Shown: positions 54,597 to 63,373, counted from the first letter of the stretch. The stretch is 64,000 bases of DNA from Paenibacillus sp. TCA20 (GCF_000732325.1 NZ_BBIW01000008.1:124001-188000); one strand, 5' to 3'. Notes: generated by a model not told the origin, from the letters alone. Translations and numbers: made by a program.

Positions 54597-55472
54597 ATGT
54601 ATGAATGGAAGATGGATAGCGCAGATCATGAATTGGCAAGCAAGACGCTTGATTATTCATCGGTAAGACTGCGTGATATTGCAAGAGTCAGTACCAGATC
54701 AAGATGGTCCCTTCCGAGAACCCGTACAGCATCACGCAGACTGCTAGTGATCACGGATGGAAAGGGCTCCCTTACGATGAACAACTGTTCATATCAAGTA
54801 GAGAAGCCCTGCGTGTACTCCTGTGTGCCGGAAGCGAGTATTGAAATGACATGCAACTGCGGCCGGGATCTCGATTTAATGATTATAGAGTATGATATCT
54901 ACCAGGAACAGGGCAATAAGGGTCCGCTTGTCGTTGTCGATGATTACATTATGGAACCAGGCAGTGAGCTGCTCAGTCAGGAGGCAAGCTGGTTCACAGG
55001 GATGTGTCAGTCCATATATGGTCATTGGCACAGCGGTGAGGGACTTGGACGCTACCGCAGCCAGATTATTTTTCAGGAATTCCTGTACTGGGTTGCAAAG
55101 AGCCGTACGGCTGAGGTGCAGGACTCGAACTCAACGCTTCAGAAGACAAAAGAGTATATTGACCAGCACTATGATGAGAATCTGACACTGGAGCGGCTTG
55201 GACGGATGGCGGGACTCAGCTTGAAATATTACAGTGAACTGTTCAAGAAGCAATATGGAGTGAGTGTAACCGAGTATATTGCAACGACGCGGATGGAGCA
55301 TGCTAAGCAGCTCATGATGGATTCAGAGCTCAAGCTGCGGGATATTGCCCACTTGGTTGGGTACCCGGATGAATTCTATTTCAGCCGTAAGTTTAAAAAA
55401 ATGATGGGCGTTTCCCCATCTGAATATAAGAAGCAGCAGGAGTTAACCTTCTTAGGCAGCCGATTTTCCTAG
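54597..55472 (+). CDS. btr: AraC-family activator of siderophore uptake
   Basis: A 291-residue regulator. The N-terminal ~180 residues form a cupin-like or novel sensor domain (SSVRLRDIARVSTRSRWSLPRTRTASRRLLVITDGKGSLTMN); residues 185-285 are the paired AraC helix-turn-helix motifs (LTLERLGRMAGLSLKYYSELFKKQYGVSVTEYI and LKLRDIAHLVGYPDEFYFSRKFKKMMGVSPSEYKK). Bacillus Btr has the same position and job but carries a fused siderophore-binding domain; here the binding protein is a separate next gene. The symbol marks role by context only. Under its own Fur box. Confidence 0.8.
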   Translation: MYEWKMDSADHELASKTLDYSSVRLRDIARVSTRSRWSLPRTRTASRRLLVITDGKGSLTMNNCSYQVEKPCVYSCVPEASIEMTCNCGRDLDLMIIEYDIYQEQGNKGPLVVVDDYIMEPGSELLSQEASWFTGMCQSIYGHWHSGEGLGRYRSQIIFQEFLYWVAKSRTAEVQDSNSTLQKTKEYIDQHYDENLTLERLGRMAGLSLKYYSELFKKQYGVSVTEYIATTRMEHAKQLMMDSELKLRDIAHLVGYPDEFYFSRKFKKMMGVSPSEYKKQQELTFLGSRFS

Positions 55473-55531
55473 GTATTGGTAAAAAACATAGAACCAGTCC
55501 ATGCCTTTACCGGAAAATGTCCATGGATACC

Positions 55532-55574
55532 TTTACAAATCTCTTATAATATTCAATAATGATAATCATTATCA
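55532..55574 (+). promoter_or_regulatory. feuA promoter with Fur box
   Basis: -35 TTTACA (55532-55537), 17-base spacer, -10 AATAAT (55555-55560); an alternative TATAAT lies at 55545-55550. A perfect Fur box TGATAATCATTATCA covers 55560-55574. Confidence 0.8.
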
Positions 55575-55608
55575 ATTATGGAGATATAAGAGAGGGGTTC
55601 CTATTTTC

Positions 55609-56640
55609 ATGAAAAAGATTTCCTTTTATGCCATGCTCGTTCTGATGCTGGTCATGCTGGCAGCATGCGGACAGGCAAGCGACACGAACGACTCGGAGAC
55701 TGCAAGCGGCACATCAGAGACAACTCCAGCTGCTTCTGAGCAGCCTGCCGAAACGGATACTACAGAAACCGATACAACAGAAACAGACAGTGAAGGCGAG
55801 ACACGTACGGTTACATATCTGGGAGAAGAGTATACTCTTCCAGCAAATGTGGAGAAGATCGTCGTAACGGGCGCTATGGAAGCGATGGAGGACGCTCTTG
55901 TACTTGATGTGCCGCTGACAGGTGCTATCGAAGTAGGCGGCGAGTTCCCTGAGCGTTACGCTTCGATTACGGAAGGGGCAACATCGATCGGAGCGAAGCA
56001 AGAGCCTAACTTCGAAACGATTCTTTCCTTGAAGCCAGACGTTATTCTGGGAACAACCAAATTCAAACCAGAAGTTGTAGAACAGCTGAAAAAGATCGCT
56101 CCACTTATTCAAGTGTCACATATCTCAACGGATTGGGAAGCTAACCTGAACCTGATGGGTGAACTGTCCGGCAAACAGGATGAGGCAGCTAAAGTCATTG
56201 AAGATTACAAAGCAGAGGCAGAAGCAGCCAAAGCGGAGCTTGGTACGAAGCTTGAAGGCAAGAATGTCATGGCGATCCGTATTCGTGGTGGAGAGATGTA
56301 TGTTTACCCGCAGGACGTATTCTTTAACCCCGTGCTATACTCTGACCTTGGCTTGACTGTTCCAGATGCAGTCGCTGCAGCCAAAGCGCAGGAGCTGATT
56401 ACGGTTGAGCAGTTTGCCGAGATTAATCCTGACTATGTCTTCCTGCAATTTGCAGATGCGGAGAACGCGGATAAACTTACTGCACTCGAAGACATCCAGA
56501 ACAACCCGATTATTCAAAAAACAAATGCGTTCAAGGATGGACATGTATATACCAATATCATTGATCCATTGTCTGAAGGCGGACCTGCTTGGAGCAGAAC
56601 AAACTTCCTGACAGCTGCTGTAGCAGAGCTGAAGAAGTAA
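55609..56640 (+). CDS. feuA: siderophore-binding lipoprotein, FeuA type
   Basis: A 343-residue lipoprotein: MKKISFYAMLVLMLVMLAAC (lipobox LAAC, Cys20), Thr/Glu tether to about residue 65, then the binding fold TVTYLGEEYTLPANVEKIVVTGAMEAMEDALVLDVPLTGAI, LKPDVILGTTKFKPEVVEQLKKIAPLIQVSHISTDWEAN and NFLTAAVAELKK. The phrase VTGAMEAMEDALVLDV is typical of FeuA-group proteins, which bind ferric bacillibactin/enterobactin. The ATG at 55609 follows GAGGGG; the frame is open upstream across the Fur box, which is not coding. Confidence 0.88.
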   Translation: MKKISFYAMLVLMLVMLAACGQASDTNDSETASGTSETTPAASEQPAETDTTETDTTETDSEGETRTVTYLGEEYTLPANVEKIVVTGAMEAMEDALVLDVPLTGAIEVGGEFPERYASITEGATSIGAKQEPNFETILSLKPDVILGTTKFKPEVVEQLKKIAPLIQVSHISTDWEANLNLMGELSGKQDEAAKVIEDYKAEAEAAKAELGTKLEGKNVMAIRIRGGEMYVYPQDVFFNPVLYSDLGLTVPDAVAAAKAQELITVEQFAEINPDYVFLQFADAENADKLTALEDIQNNPIIQKTNAFKDGHVYTNIIDPLSEGGPAWSRTNFLTAAVAELKK

Positions 56641-56658
56641 ACGAGCTTTCATTCATCC

Positions 56659-57669
56659 ATGTTATCCAAAAGACGAGTACATCCGCTGCTCATATGCCTG
56701 GTCGCTCCGGTCATCATAGCTGTTACCATTCTCGTCTCGATACTATATGGTGCCAAGGATATTAACGCGTCTGAAGTATGGAATGCCTTATTCCAATTCG
56801 ACTCGGACAGTATCGATCACCAGATTATACTAACCTCACGACTCCCTCGAGTCGTGGGGGCATTATTAATTGGTGCGTTTCTAGCTGTCTCCGGTGCGCT
56901 GATGCAGGGGATGACAAGAAACTATTTGGCTTCACCTTCCATAATGGGTGTATCGGACGGTTCCGTATTTGTAATCACAATTTGCATGATTCTGCTTCCT
57001 AATACATCCTCACTAGGATACATAGCTTATTCATTGATCGGTTCTGCCATCGGTGCCGGCATCGTGTTCTCACTTGCATGGCTGCTGCCGAGGGGGATGA
57101 CACCGGTCAGGATGGCCATTCTCGGAACGATCATCGGGACCTTCTTGAGTGGACTGTCCGAGGCGGCCGCTACTTATTTTCAGGTATCGCAGACGGTCAG
57201 CTTCTGGTACAATGCCAGACTCCATCAGATGGATCCTGAGCTGATCAAGCTCATTGTTCCATTCGCGATTGCCGGCCTCGTGCTTGCCATGGGTCTGGCA
57301 CGGTCCATTACGATTCTGTCGATGGGCGAGGAGATGGCTACCAGTCTTGGCCAACGGACCAAATGGGTCAAGGCATTATCCATTCTCAGCGTAGTCATTC
57401 TGACAGGAATTTCAGTAGCGCTTGCGGGTAAGATCGGATTTGTCGGTCTTCTCATTCCGCACATTACCCGGTTTATTGTCGGTATTGATTATAAATGGGT
57501 CATCCCATGCTCTGCGTTAATCGGAGGCATATTCCTGGCTTGGTGTGATATTATGAGCCGGTTTATCAACGCTCCGTTTGAGACGCCGATTGGCGTTGTG
57601 ACAGCCATATTTGGTGTACCATTCTTCCTCTACCTGATCAAGACCAGAGGAGGGAAGTCCAATGCCTAG
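56659..57669 (+). CDS. feuB: FecCD permease, FeuB type
   Basis: A 336-residue BtuC/FecCD permease: LTSRLPRVVGALLIGAFLAVSGALMQGMTRNYLASPSIMGVSDGSVFV near residue 55 and the coupling region GKIGFVGLLIPHITRFIVGIDYKW near residue 260. MTRNYLASPSIMGVSDGS is characteristic of FeuB-like proteins. The ribosome binding site is weak and the gene starts 18 bases after feuA. It overlaps the next gene by 8 bases. Confidence 0.88.
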   Translation: MLSKRRVHPLLICLVAPVIIAVTILVSILYGAKDINASEVWNALFQFDSDSIDHQIILTSRLPRVVGALLIGAFLAVSGALMQGMTRNYLASPSIMGVSDGSVFVITICMILLPNTSSLGYIAYSLIGSAIGAGIVFSLAWLLPRGMTPVRMAILGTIIGTFLSGLSEAAATYFQVSQTVSFWYNARLHQMDPELIKLIVPFAIAGLVLAMGLARSITILSMGEEMATSLGQRTKWVKALSILSVVILTGISVALAGKIGFVGLLIPHITRFIVGIDYKWVIPCSALIGGIFLAWCDIMSRFINAPFETPIGVVTAIFGVPFFLYLIKTRGGKSNA

Positions 57670-58684
57670 AACCGCTCGTTTTAAGCGATGGACGGTTGTT
57701 ACCGTTTCGCTATTCATTATCCTAGCGGCTTCTTATATCAGTGTAACGAATGGCACCTTTGACATGACGGTAGCTGAGGTGATCAAGACACTGCTTCGGA
57801 TTGATCCGACGCCAGAGCATGATCTGGTAATCTTTGATTTCCGGCTGCCCCGAATTGTCATTGCCGTATTACTCGGGCTTGGTCTTGGGGTAGCGGGTGC
57901 CGTTATTCAGGGTATCGTCCGTAATCCGCTAGCTGACCCCGGGATGTTAGGTATTAACGCAGGGGCTGGCTCAGCAGTCGTGCTGTTCATGTTCTTGTTC
58001 CAAGGAACGATTACAGGAGCGAGCTTTGGCTCCATCATGCTGATGCCCTTGTTCGGACTTGTCGGCGGACTTATAGCGGCGGCTTTCATCCTGCTGTTTA
58101 CGATGGACAAAGGAAGACTCGATTCGCAGCGGCTCATTTTGGTAGGGATCGCGGTATCGTCAGGGTTCGGTGCACTGACCTTGTATGTATCGCTCAAAAT
58201 GAACCCAAGTGACTTCGAGATGGCCACAGTATGGCTGTCAGGCAGTATTTACAATGCGAACTGGCAGTTTATCCTTGCCATGCTGCCATGGCTGATCATT
58301 TTAATCCCGCTGATCTGGAGTAAATCACTCGTGCTTGATGTCATGCAGCTTGAAGAGCTCAGTGCCTTGGGAGCCGGTGTGCGTGTACACCGTGAACGCT
58401 TATGGCTGCTCCTGTTCAGTGTTGGTATTGTGAGTGCGTGTGTAGCCGTGTCAGGAAGCGTAGGCTTTGTCGGACTGATTGCACCGCATATTGCCCGCAG
58501 GCTTGTTGGGATTAAGCACCGGCATGTTATTCCTGTATCCGGGCTTATAGGGATGGCGATGGTGGTCGTCGGCGATCTCATCGGCAAGTCTATCTTTGCA
58601 CCGGCGGAGCTGCCGGTTGGTATCGTTATATCTATTATCGGGGTTCCTTACTTTGTGTACTTGCTATTCAAGACTAGAGTATAG
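57662..58684 (+). CDS. feuC: FecCD permease, FeuC type
   Basis: A 340-residue permease, partner of the preceding gene: FDFRLPRIVIAVLLGLGLGVAGAVIQGIVRNPLADPGMLGINAGAGSAVV and coupling region GSVGFVGLIAPHIARRLVGIKHRH. GGAGGGAAG precedes the ATG within the end of feuB. No ATPase gene follows; the operon ends at a terminator, so the ATPase must come from elsewhere. Confidence 0.9.
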   Translation: MPRTARFKRWTVVTVSLFIILAASYISVTNGTFDMTVAEVIKTLLRIDPTPEHDLVIFDFRLPRIVIAVLLGLGLGVAGAVIQGIVRNPLADPGMLGINAGAGSAVVLFMFLFQGTITGASFGSIMLMPLFGLVGGLIAAAFILLFTMDKGRLDSQRLILVGIAVSSGFGALTLYVSLKMNPSDFEMATVWLSGSIYNANWQFILAMLPWLIILIPLIWSKSLVLDVMQLEELSALGAGVRVHRERLWLLLFSVGIVSACVAVSGSVGFVGLIAPHIARRLVGIKHRHVIPVSGLIGMAMVVVGDLIGKSIFAPAELPVGIVISIIGVPYFVYLLFKTRV

Positions 58685-58721
58685 TGAACAGATGATATAT
58701 GTGGAATCCATTATGATGGAA

Positions 58722-58758
58722 GGGACAGGGGTAGTGGAGGACTCCTGTCTCTTTTTTT
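58722..58758 (+). terminator. intrinsic terminator after feuC
   Basis: GGGACAGG pairs with CCTGTCTC (one wobble), with inner GT/GAC pairing, followed by TTTTTTT. Confidence 0.85.
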
Positions 58759-58869
58759 ATAAGCCTATTGAATCAATCATTTCGCATAATTGAATCGTGC
58801 ATGATAGAATAAACAAGGCGCGAAGTTAAAACGTGCCAATCCCCATACGGAAAAAGGAGTGTATGACGA

Positions 58870-59265
58870 ATGGCTTTGACATTTAAGAATATGATTGAAG
58901 AAGCACTGAAGCATGTATCCGGGATTAGCTCCCAGGAAGCGAAGCAGCAGATTGCTGACAAACCGAACACGCTAGTGATCGATGTACAGGATGCCGCTGA
59001 TGCCGGTGCTTGCGGACTGATTCCGAGCAGTGTCAACATCTCTCTTGGCATGCTGCCGATCCGTGCAGACCTTGAGCTGCCAGCCGAGCTTCGTGACGAG
59101 CGTCTATCTGATCGCAGCCGTCCTGTCCTTGTTACGTGCGGTGCAGGCGGACAAGCTACTCTAGGTGCTTATATCTTGCATCAGATGGGCTTCACTGACG
59201 TTCATTTTATTGACGGCGGTACAGCAGCGTGGAAACAAGCAGGCTTTGACGTAGAAGCACTGTAA
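58870..59265 (+). CDS. single-domain rhodanese-like protein
   Basis: A 131-residue sulfurtransferase-fold protein. The active loop is CGAGGQA with Cys90, preceded by RPVLVT, and the N-terminal LVIDVQDAADAGACGLIPSSVNISLG is the conserved rhodanese strand-loop. The loop carries six residues, the length of sulfurtransferases rather than Cdc25-type phosphatases. AAGGAG lies 10 bases upstream. Substrate unknown. Confidence 0.88.
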   Translation: MALTFKNMIEEALKHVSGISSQEAKQQIADKPNTLVIDVQDAADAGACGLIPSSVNISLGMLPIRADLELPAELRDERLSDRSRPVLVTCGAGGQATLGAYILHQMGFTDVHFIDGGTAAWKQAGFDVEAL

Positions 59266-59290
59266 GAGACCAAATCATATATTAGATATG

Positions 59291-59340
59291 CACAAAGAAC
59301 GCCGGGCACCCACTGCGAAGTGGCTCCGGCGTTCTTTGTG
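59291..59340. terminator. bidirectional intrinsic terminator
   Basis: CACAAAGAACGCCGG (59291-59305) and CCGGCGTTCTTTGTG (59326-59340) are perfect 15-base arms enclosing an inner CACT/AGTG stem; separates the convergent rhodanese and HxlR genes. Confidence 0.88.
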
Positions 59341-59364
59341 TGTTCTGTTCTAACCGAGAATATA

Positions 59365-59745
59365 CTAATTGACCGAATGCTCTTCCTTCTTGTTCAGAAT
59401 GCTGTCCTCCAGCATATCGGTCAAACTGCCATGCTCCTTAATAATATGGTGCTCTCCCCAATTGCACATGGAGTCCAGAATCGGTTTGAGGCTCCAGCCA
59501 TACGGGGTCAGCTCATATTCCACCCGTGGCGGGACCTCGTTATAGCTGATGCGGTTTACGATGCCGTCCTCCTCAAGCTCGCGAAGCTGCTGGGTCAGCA
59601 TTTTTTGCGTAATATTGGGCATGAGCCTGCGGAGATCACTGGTGCGCTTCCTCCCGTGAGTCAGGTGGCACAGGATGACGCTCTTCCACTTACCACCGAT
59701 GACCTCAAGTGTTGCTTCCACAGAAATGTTATATTTCTTCGTCAT
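59365..59745 (-). CDS. HxlR-family transcriptional regulator
   Basis: A 126-residue winged-helix regulator: ISVEATLEVIGGKWKSVILCHLTHGRKRTSDLRRLMPNITQKMLTQQLRELEEDGIVNRISYNEVPPRVEYELTPYG is the complete HxlR/DUF24 domain. Cys27 in the LEVIGGKWKSVILCHL segment could be a redox or electrophile switch as in some family members. The ATG at 59745 is chosen because AAAGGG lies 9 bases upstream; an ATG three codons earlier touches it. Divergent from the MFS/aldo-keto reductase pair, which it probably controls. Confidence 0.9.
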   Translation of the reverse strand: MTKKYNISVEATLEVIGGKWKSVILCHLTHGRKRTSDLRRLMPNITQKMLTQQLRELEEDGIVNRISYNEVPPRVEYELTPYGWSLKPILDSMCNWGEHHIIKEHGSLTDMLEDSILNKKEEHSVN

Positions 59746-59774
59746 GTTCCTCATCCCTTTCCAAAAGGCACTAA

Positions 59775-59803
59775 AAAGTACCTATAGTACTTTAAAGTAC
59801 GTA
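59775..59803. promoter_or_regulatory. HxlR-type operator
   Basis: AAAGTAC-N5-GTACTTT (59775-59793) is a perfect inverted repeat and is followed at once by a further AAAGTAC and GTAC (59794-59804). It lies in the 94-base HxlR to MFS divergent gap, the expected place for the regulator to bind. Confidence 0.65.
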
Positions 59804-59886
59804 CTGTTCATTATAACTCATATGGATCATAATAGCTTTTGCCGGCCGGCGATTACGATCATACAGGAGCGAAAAGTCCATGTCAC

Positions 59887-61059
59887 TTGAAAGAAAACGA
59901 AGCACGTGCTTTTGCCATTGGAACAACCGAGTTTATCAGTGTAGGGCTGCTGCCTATGATTGCTGATGACCTGAATATATCCGTTACGACCGCAGGACTG
60001 ACGGTGACACTGTATGCGCTTGGAGTCACCTTCGGGGCACCGATTCTGACGTCCCTTACGGCCCGTGTGCCGCGCAAAGCGTTGCTATTATCCATTATGA
60101 TTCTATTTATTATTGCGAACAGTGTAGCCGCCATGGCGGACGGCATCGCAATTCTGCTGACCGCCCGTGTTCTGTCTGCATTTACACATGGGGTCTTCAT
60201 GTCGGTAGGATCAACGATCGCGGCAGATCTCGTCACGGAAGATAAGCGGGCAAGTGCCATATCCGCCATGTTCACAGGACTTACGGTTGCGACCGTAACG
60301 GGTGTGCCGCTGGGTACATTTATCGGAGGCCAGATCGGCTGGAGAGCGGCTTTTGTCACGATCATCATTATCGGTATTCTCGCATTCATCGCGAATGCCA
60401 TCCTTGTTCCATCTGAGCTGCAGAAGGGCAAGACTGTGCGCTTTCGGGATCAGGGCAGGCTGCTTACGAACGGAAGACTACTGTTAATTCTAGCGATAAC
60501 AGCACTCGGATACGGAGGAACGTTTGTTGTTTACACTTATTTATCCCCGTTGCTGCATGATATAACCGGATTTTCGGAAAATACGGTAGCAGCCATCCTG
60601 CTGCTATACGGAATCGCCATTGCCGTTGGTAATATCATTGGCGGCAAAGCGGCCGATCGAAACCCGCTCAAGTCGCTGCTCGTCATGTTTATTCTACAAG
60701 CTGTGGTGCTGCTTATGCTTGCTTTTACAGCACCGTTTAAGATTGTAGGGCTCATCACCATTTTTATGATGGGATTGTTTGCCTTTATGAACGTTCCCGG
60801 ACTGCAAGTCTATGTGGTTATTCTGGCAGAGCGGTATGTGCCGGAGGCCAAGGATGTAGCTTCCTCACTGAACATCGCAGCCTTTAATGCGGGAATTGCG
60901 ATCGGAGCTTATCTTGGCGGCGTGGTCAACGATTCCATCGGATTGATTCATACCCCTTGGGTTGGATCGCTGATGGTTCTGGGGGCAGTACTACTCACCA
61001 TATGGAGTTTAATACTGGAAAGAAAACAGGTACCGGTTCACACGAGACCGGCAGCCTGA
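59887..61059 (+). CDS. MFS transporter (AraJ/YdhP-like) with disturbed N-terminus
   Basis: A major facilitator of about 390 residues from AFAIGTTEFISVGLLPMIADDL onward, typical of the drug-efflux/AraJ group (ARVPRKALLL, VLSAFTHGVFMSVGSTIAADLV, GVPLGTFIGGQIGWRAAF). The best start signal, ATG at 59880 behind AGGAG, reads MSLERKRST and then leaves the frame; the main frame has only a TTG at 59887 without a well-spaced site. The coordinates use that TTG. Helix 1 then lacks its usual upstream residues, so a small indel near 59905 is suspected. Followed by an aldo-keto reductase gene. Confidence 0.7.
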   Translation: MKENEARAFAIGTTEFISVGLLPMIADDLNISVTTAGLTVTLYALGVTFGAPILTSLTARVPRKALLLSIMILFIIANSVAAMADGIAILLTARVLSAFTHGVFMSVGSTIAADLVTEDKRASAISAMFTGLTVATVTGVPLGTFIGGQIGWRAAFVTIIIIGILAFIANAILVPSELQKGKTVRFRDQGRLLTNGRLLLILAITALGYGGTFVVYTYLSPLLHDITGFSENTVAAILLLYGIAIAVGNIIGGKAADRNPLKSLLVMFILQAVVLLMLAFTAPFKIVGLITIFMMGLFAFMNVPGLQVYVVILAERYVPEAKDVASSLNIAAFNAGIAIGAYLGGVVNDSIGLIHTPWVGSLMVLGAVLLTIWSLILERKQVPVHTRPAA

Positions 61060-61088
61060 ACGATTAACAATAATGGAGGAATGTACAA

Positions 61089-61937
61089 ATGACTACAGCA
61101 ATGCATTTACAAGACACGGTTAAGCTGAATAACGGAGTGAACATGCCATGGTTTGGTCTTGGCGTATTTAAAGTGGAGGAGGGTGAAGAGCTCGTCCAAG
61201 CTGTGAAAAATGCAATAGCTCACGGCTACCGCAGCATCGATACAGCGAGCGTATATCAGAATGAGGCCGGCGTTGGACAGGCCATTCGTGAAGCTCTGCA
61301 GGAGAACGGACTCTCACGAGAGGAGCTGTTCATCACTTCGAAGGTGTGGAATGCTGATCTGGGATATGAGGAGACGCTGGCTGCCTATGAGGCAAGTCTC
61401 AACAAGCTGGGACTGGAGTATCTGGATCTGTATCTTGTGCATTGGCCGGTGCCAGGTAAGTATAAAGAAGCGTGGAGAGCGCTTGAAACGCTGTACAAGG
61501 ATGGAAGAGTGAGAGCCATTGGAGTGAGCAACTTCCAAATCCATCACCTGGAGGATCTGCTTGCGGATGCAGAAGTCACGCCGGTCGTTAACCAGATTGA
61601 GCTTCATCCTTATTTGAGCCAAACCGAGCTGCGCAATTATGCGGCCAAGCATCATATTCAGATTGAAGCCTGGTCCCCGCTCATGCAGGGACAGCTGCTG
61701 AGTCAGCCGGTGCTGCAAGACATTGCGGAGCGTCATGGCCGTTCAGTGGCACAAGTCATCTTGCGCTGGGATCTCCAGCATGGAATTGTCACGATTCCGA
61801 AATCCACAAAGGAGCACCGGATTATAGAGAACGCCACTGTATTTGACTTCACCCTATCGGATGAAGAGATGGATAGAATAGATCAATTGAATCAAAATAA
61901 CCGGGTGGGTCCAGATCCGGATCATATTGATTTTTAA
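61089..61937 (+). CDS. yvgN: aldo/keto reductase, YvgN-like
   Basis: A 282-residue NADPH-dependent AKR5-type reductase. The catalytic tetrad is intact: Asp51 (SIDTASVY), Tyr56, Lys85 (FITSKVWN), His118 (YLVHWP). Signatures GVSNFQIHHLEDLL and IPKSTKEHRIIENATVFDFTLSDEEM are present. Bacillus YvgN reduces glyoxal and methylglyoxal. GGAGGAA precedes the ATG; 30 bases after the MFS gene, so probably one operon under HxlR control. Confidence 0.9.
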   Translation: MTTAMHLQDTVKLNNGVNMPWFGLGVFKVEEGEELVQAVKNAIAHGYRSIDTASVYQNEAGVGQAIREALQENGLSREELFITSKVWNADLGYEETLAAYEASLNKLGLEYLDLYLVHWPVPGKYKEAWRALETLYKDGRVRAIGVSNFQIHHLEDLLADAEVTPVVNQIELHPYLSQTELRNYAAKHHIQIEAWSPLMQGQLLSQPVLQDIAERHGRSVAQVILRWDLQHGIVTIPKSTKEHRIIENATVFDFTLSDEEMDRIDQLNQNNRVGPDPDHIDF

Positions 61938-62223
61938 AAATTTCGAGTTAAGGCGGTTCCTCATCTTATAGGAGCCGTCTTTTTCAAGTTCCATGGATTA
62001 AGCCTTGTTTAAACGTGAAAAGTTTGGGACAATAATAGACGGATTACCGCATGATTATAGAGACCAAATTCCGGTTGTTCGTCACTATGCTGATCGTTGT
62101 CTATACGACATTTTCAAATTCATCGTTTTATTGATTGTTTAAATATATTGAAGTATGAGGGTTCTGCTCGTTCAATATAGAATGGCGCATAATCCTGGTA
62201 TGTGAAAAGAGGGCAAAAGATTC
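61938..62223 (+). other. leader region of the RlmN/Cfr-family gene
   Basis: After a weak hairpin behind the reductase gene (GGCGGTTCCTC / GAGCCGTC..TTTTT near 61952-61985), this region holds AATAAT at 62031-62036 (with TTTAAA 17 bases upstream), a 27-codon ORF at 62051-62134 and a 16-codon ORF at 62155-62205. A 9-base inverted repeat TATATTGAA (62144-62152) and TTCAATATA (62171-62179) has the start of the second ORF in its loop. Neither ORF has a strong ribosome binding site. Confidence 0.4.
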
Positions 62224-63312
62224 ATGATTAAACCATCCATCTATGGATTAACACTTGATCAAATGGGAGCCTGGCTCGAAGAGAAGGGCCACAAGAAATC
62301 CCGGGCCACCCATGTATGGGAATGGCTGTACAGAAGACGGGTTACAGAATTTGACCAAATGGAAGAAGTCAATAAGGACTGTCTTCAGCTGCTGTCGGAA
62401 CACTTCTCTATTCAAACGCTGACTGAGCATACGCGTCAGGAGTCCATCGACGGGACGATAAAATTTCTGTTCCGCTTGTCTGACGGCAACTTGATTGAAA
62501 CTGTGCTTATGCGCCACAAATTTGGCTTGTCCGTCTGTGTGACAACGCAGGTTGGCTGTAACATCGGCTGCAGCTTCTGTGCGAGCGGATTGCTCAAGAA
62601 GAGCAGGGATCTGAGCAGCGGTGAGATTGTGGAGCAGATCATGAAGGTGCAGCTGCATCTCGATTCGATGGGTACGGGTGAGAGAGTGAGTCACATCGTC
62701 GTTATGGGGATCGGAGAACCGTTTGATAATTATCAGAACATGTCTGATTTCATTCGTGTCGTGAAGGATCACAAAGGGCTTGCGATCGGAGGACGCCACA
62801 TCACCGTCTCAACCAGCGGACTGGCCGGCAAGATCAAGGAGTTCGCGGATTCGGACCTGAACGTCAACCTTGCGGTATCGCTGCATGCACCGAACAATGA
62901 TCTAAGAACACGTATTATGAAGATTAACAAGGCCATCCCGATCGAGAAGCTGATGGACGCGCTTGAGTATTACTGGGATAAGACCAATCGCCGGATTACG
63001 GTGGAGTATATTTTGCTGAAGGATGTAAATGACCAGCCGGAGCATGCATTAGAGCTCGCAGAGCTGCTGAAGCATAGACGGAGCCTCGCGATCGTCAACC
63101 TCATCCCATACAACCCTGTAGATGAGCACAGCCAGTATCAGCGGAGCGAGAAGGACTCGATCACCTCCTTCTATGACACGCTCAAGAAGCAAAATATCAG
63201 CGTAAGTGTGCGGCTGGAGCACGGAACGGATATTGATGCTGCGTGCGGACAGCTGCGAAGCAAGCAGATCAAGAAGGACGTGGACGGCAGCCGGGAGAAG
63301 GTACTGTCTTAA
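62224..63312 (+). CDS. RlmN/Cfr-family radical SAM 23S rRNA methyltransferase
   Basis: A 362-residue radical SAM enzyme that should methylate A2503 of 23S rRNA (C2 for RlmN, C8 for Cfr). The cluster motif is Cys112-Cys116-Cys119 ([11 protein letters not shown]); [25 protein letters not shown] and [13 protein letters not shown] follow, and the methyl-carrying Cys is in DIDAACGQL. The N-terminus is RlmN-like, but VNLIPYNPV near the C-terminus recalls Cfr (VNLIRYNPT). It is not next to the fmt/rsmB/prpC genes that usually flank housekeeping rlmN, so it may be a second copy. AGAGGG lies 10 bases upstream. Confidence 0.85.
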   Translation: MIKPSIYGLTLDQMGAWLEEKGHKKSRATHVWEWLYRRRVTEFDQMEEVNKDCLQLLSEHFSIQTLTEHTRQESIDGTIKFLFRLSDGNLIETVLMRHKFGLSVCVTTQVGCNIGCSFCASGLLKKSRDLSSGEIVEQIMKVQLHLDSMGTGERVSHIVVMGIGEPFDNYQNMSDFIRVVKDHKGLAIGGRHITVSTSGLAGKIKEFADSDLNVNLAVSLHAPNNDLRTRIMKINKAIPIEKLMDALEYYWDKTNRRITVEYILLKDVNDQPEHALELAELLKHRRSLAIVNLIPYNPVDEHSQYQRSEKDSITSFYDTLKKQNISVSVRLEHGTDIDAACGQLRSKQIKKDVDGSREKVLS

Positions 63313-63326
63313 TATATGAATGATAA

Positions 63327-63365
63327 AGATGAGAATGGGGATGTCCCTGGGCTCATCTTTTTTTT
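63327..63365 (+). terminator. intrinsic terminator after rRNA methylase gene
   Basis: AAGATGAG pairs with CTCATCTT, inner GGG/CCC, followed by a run of T. Confidence 0.88.
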
Positions 63366-63373
63366 ACATAGCA

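Noticed and set aside
55501..55608. Extended N-terminus of the FeuA-like protein
   Set aside because: This stretch contains the promoter and Fur box, and the lipoprotein signal starts at 55609.
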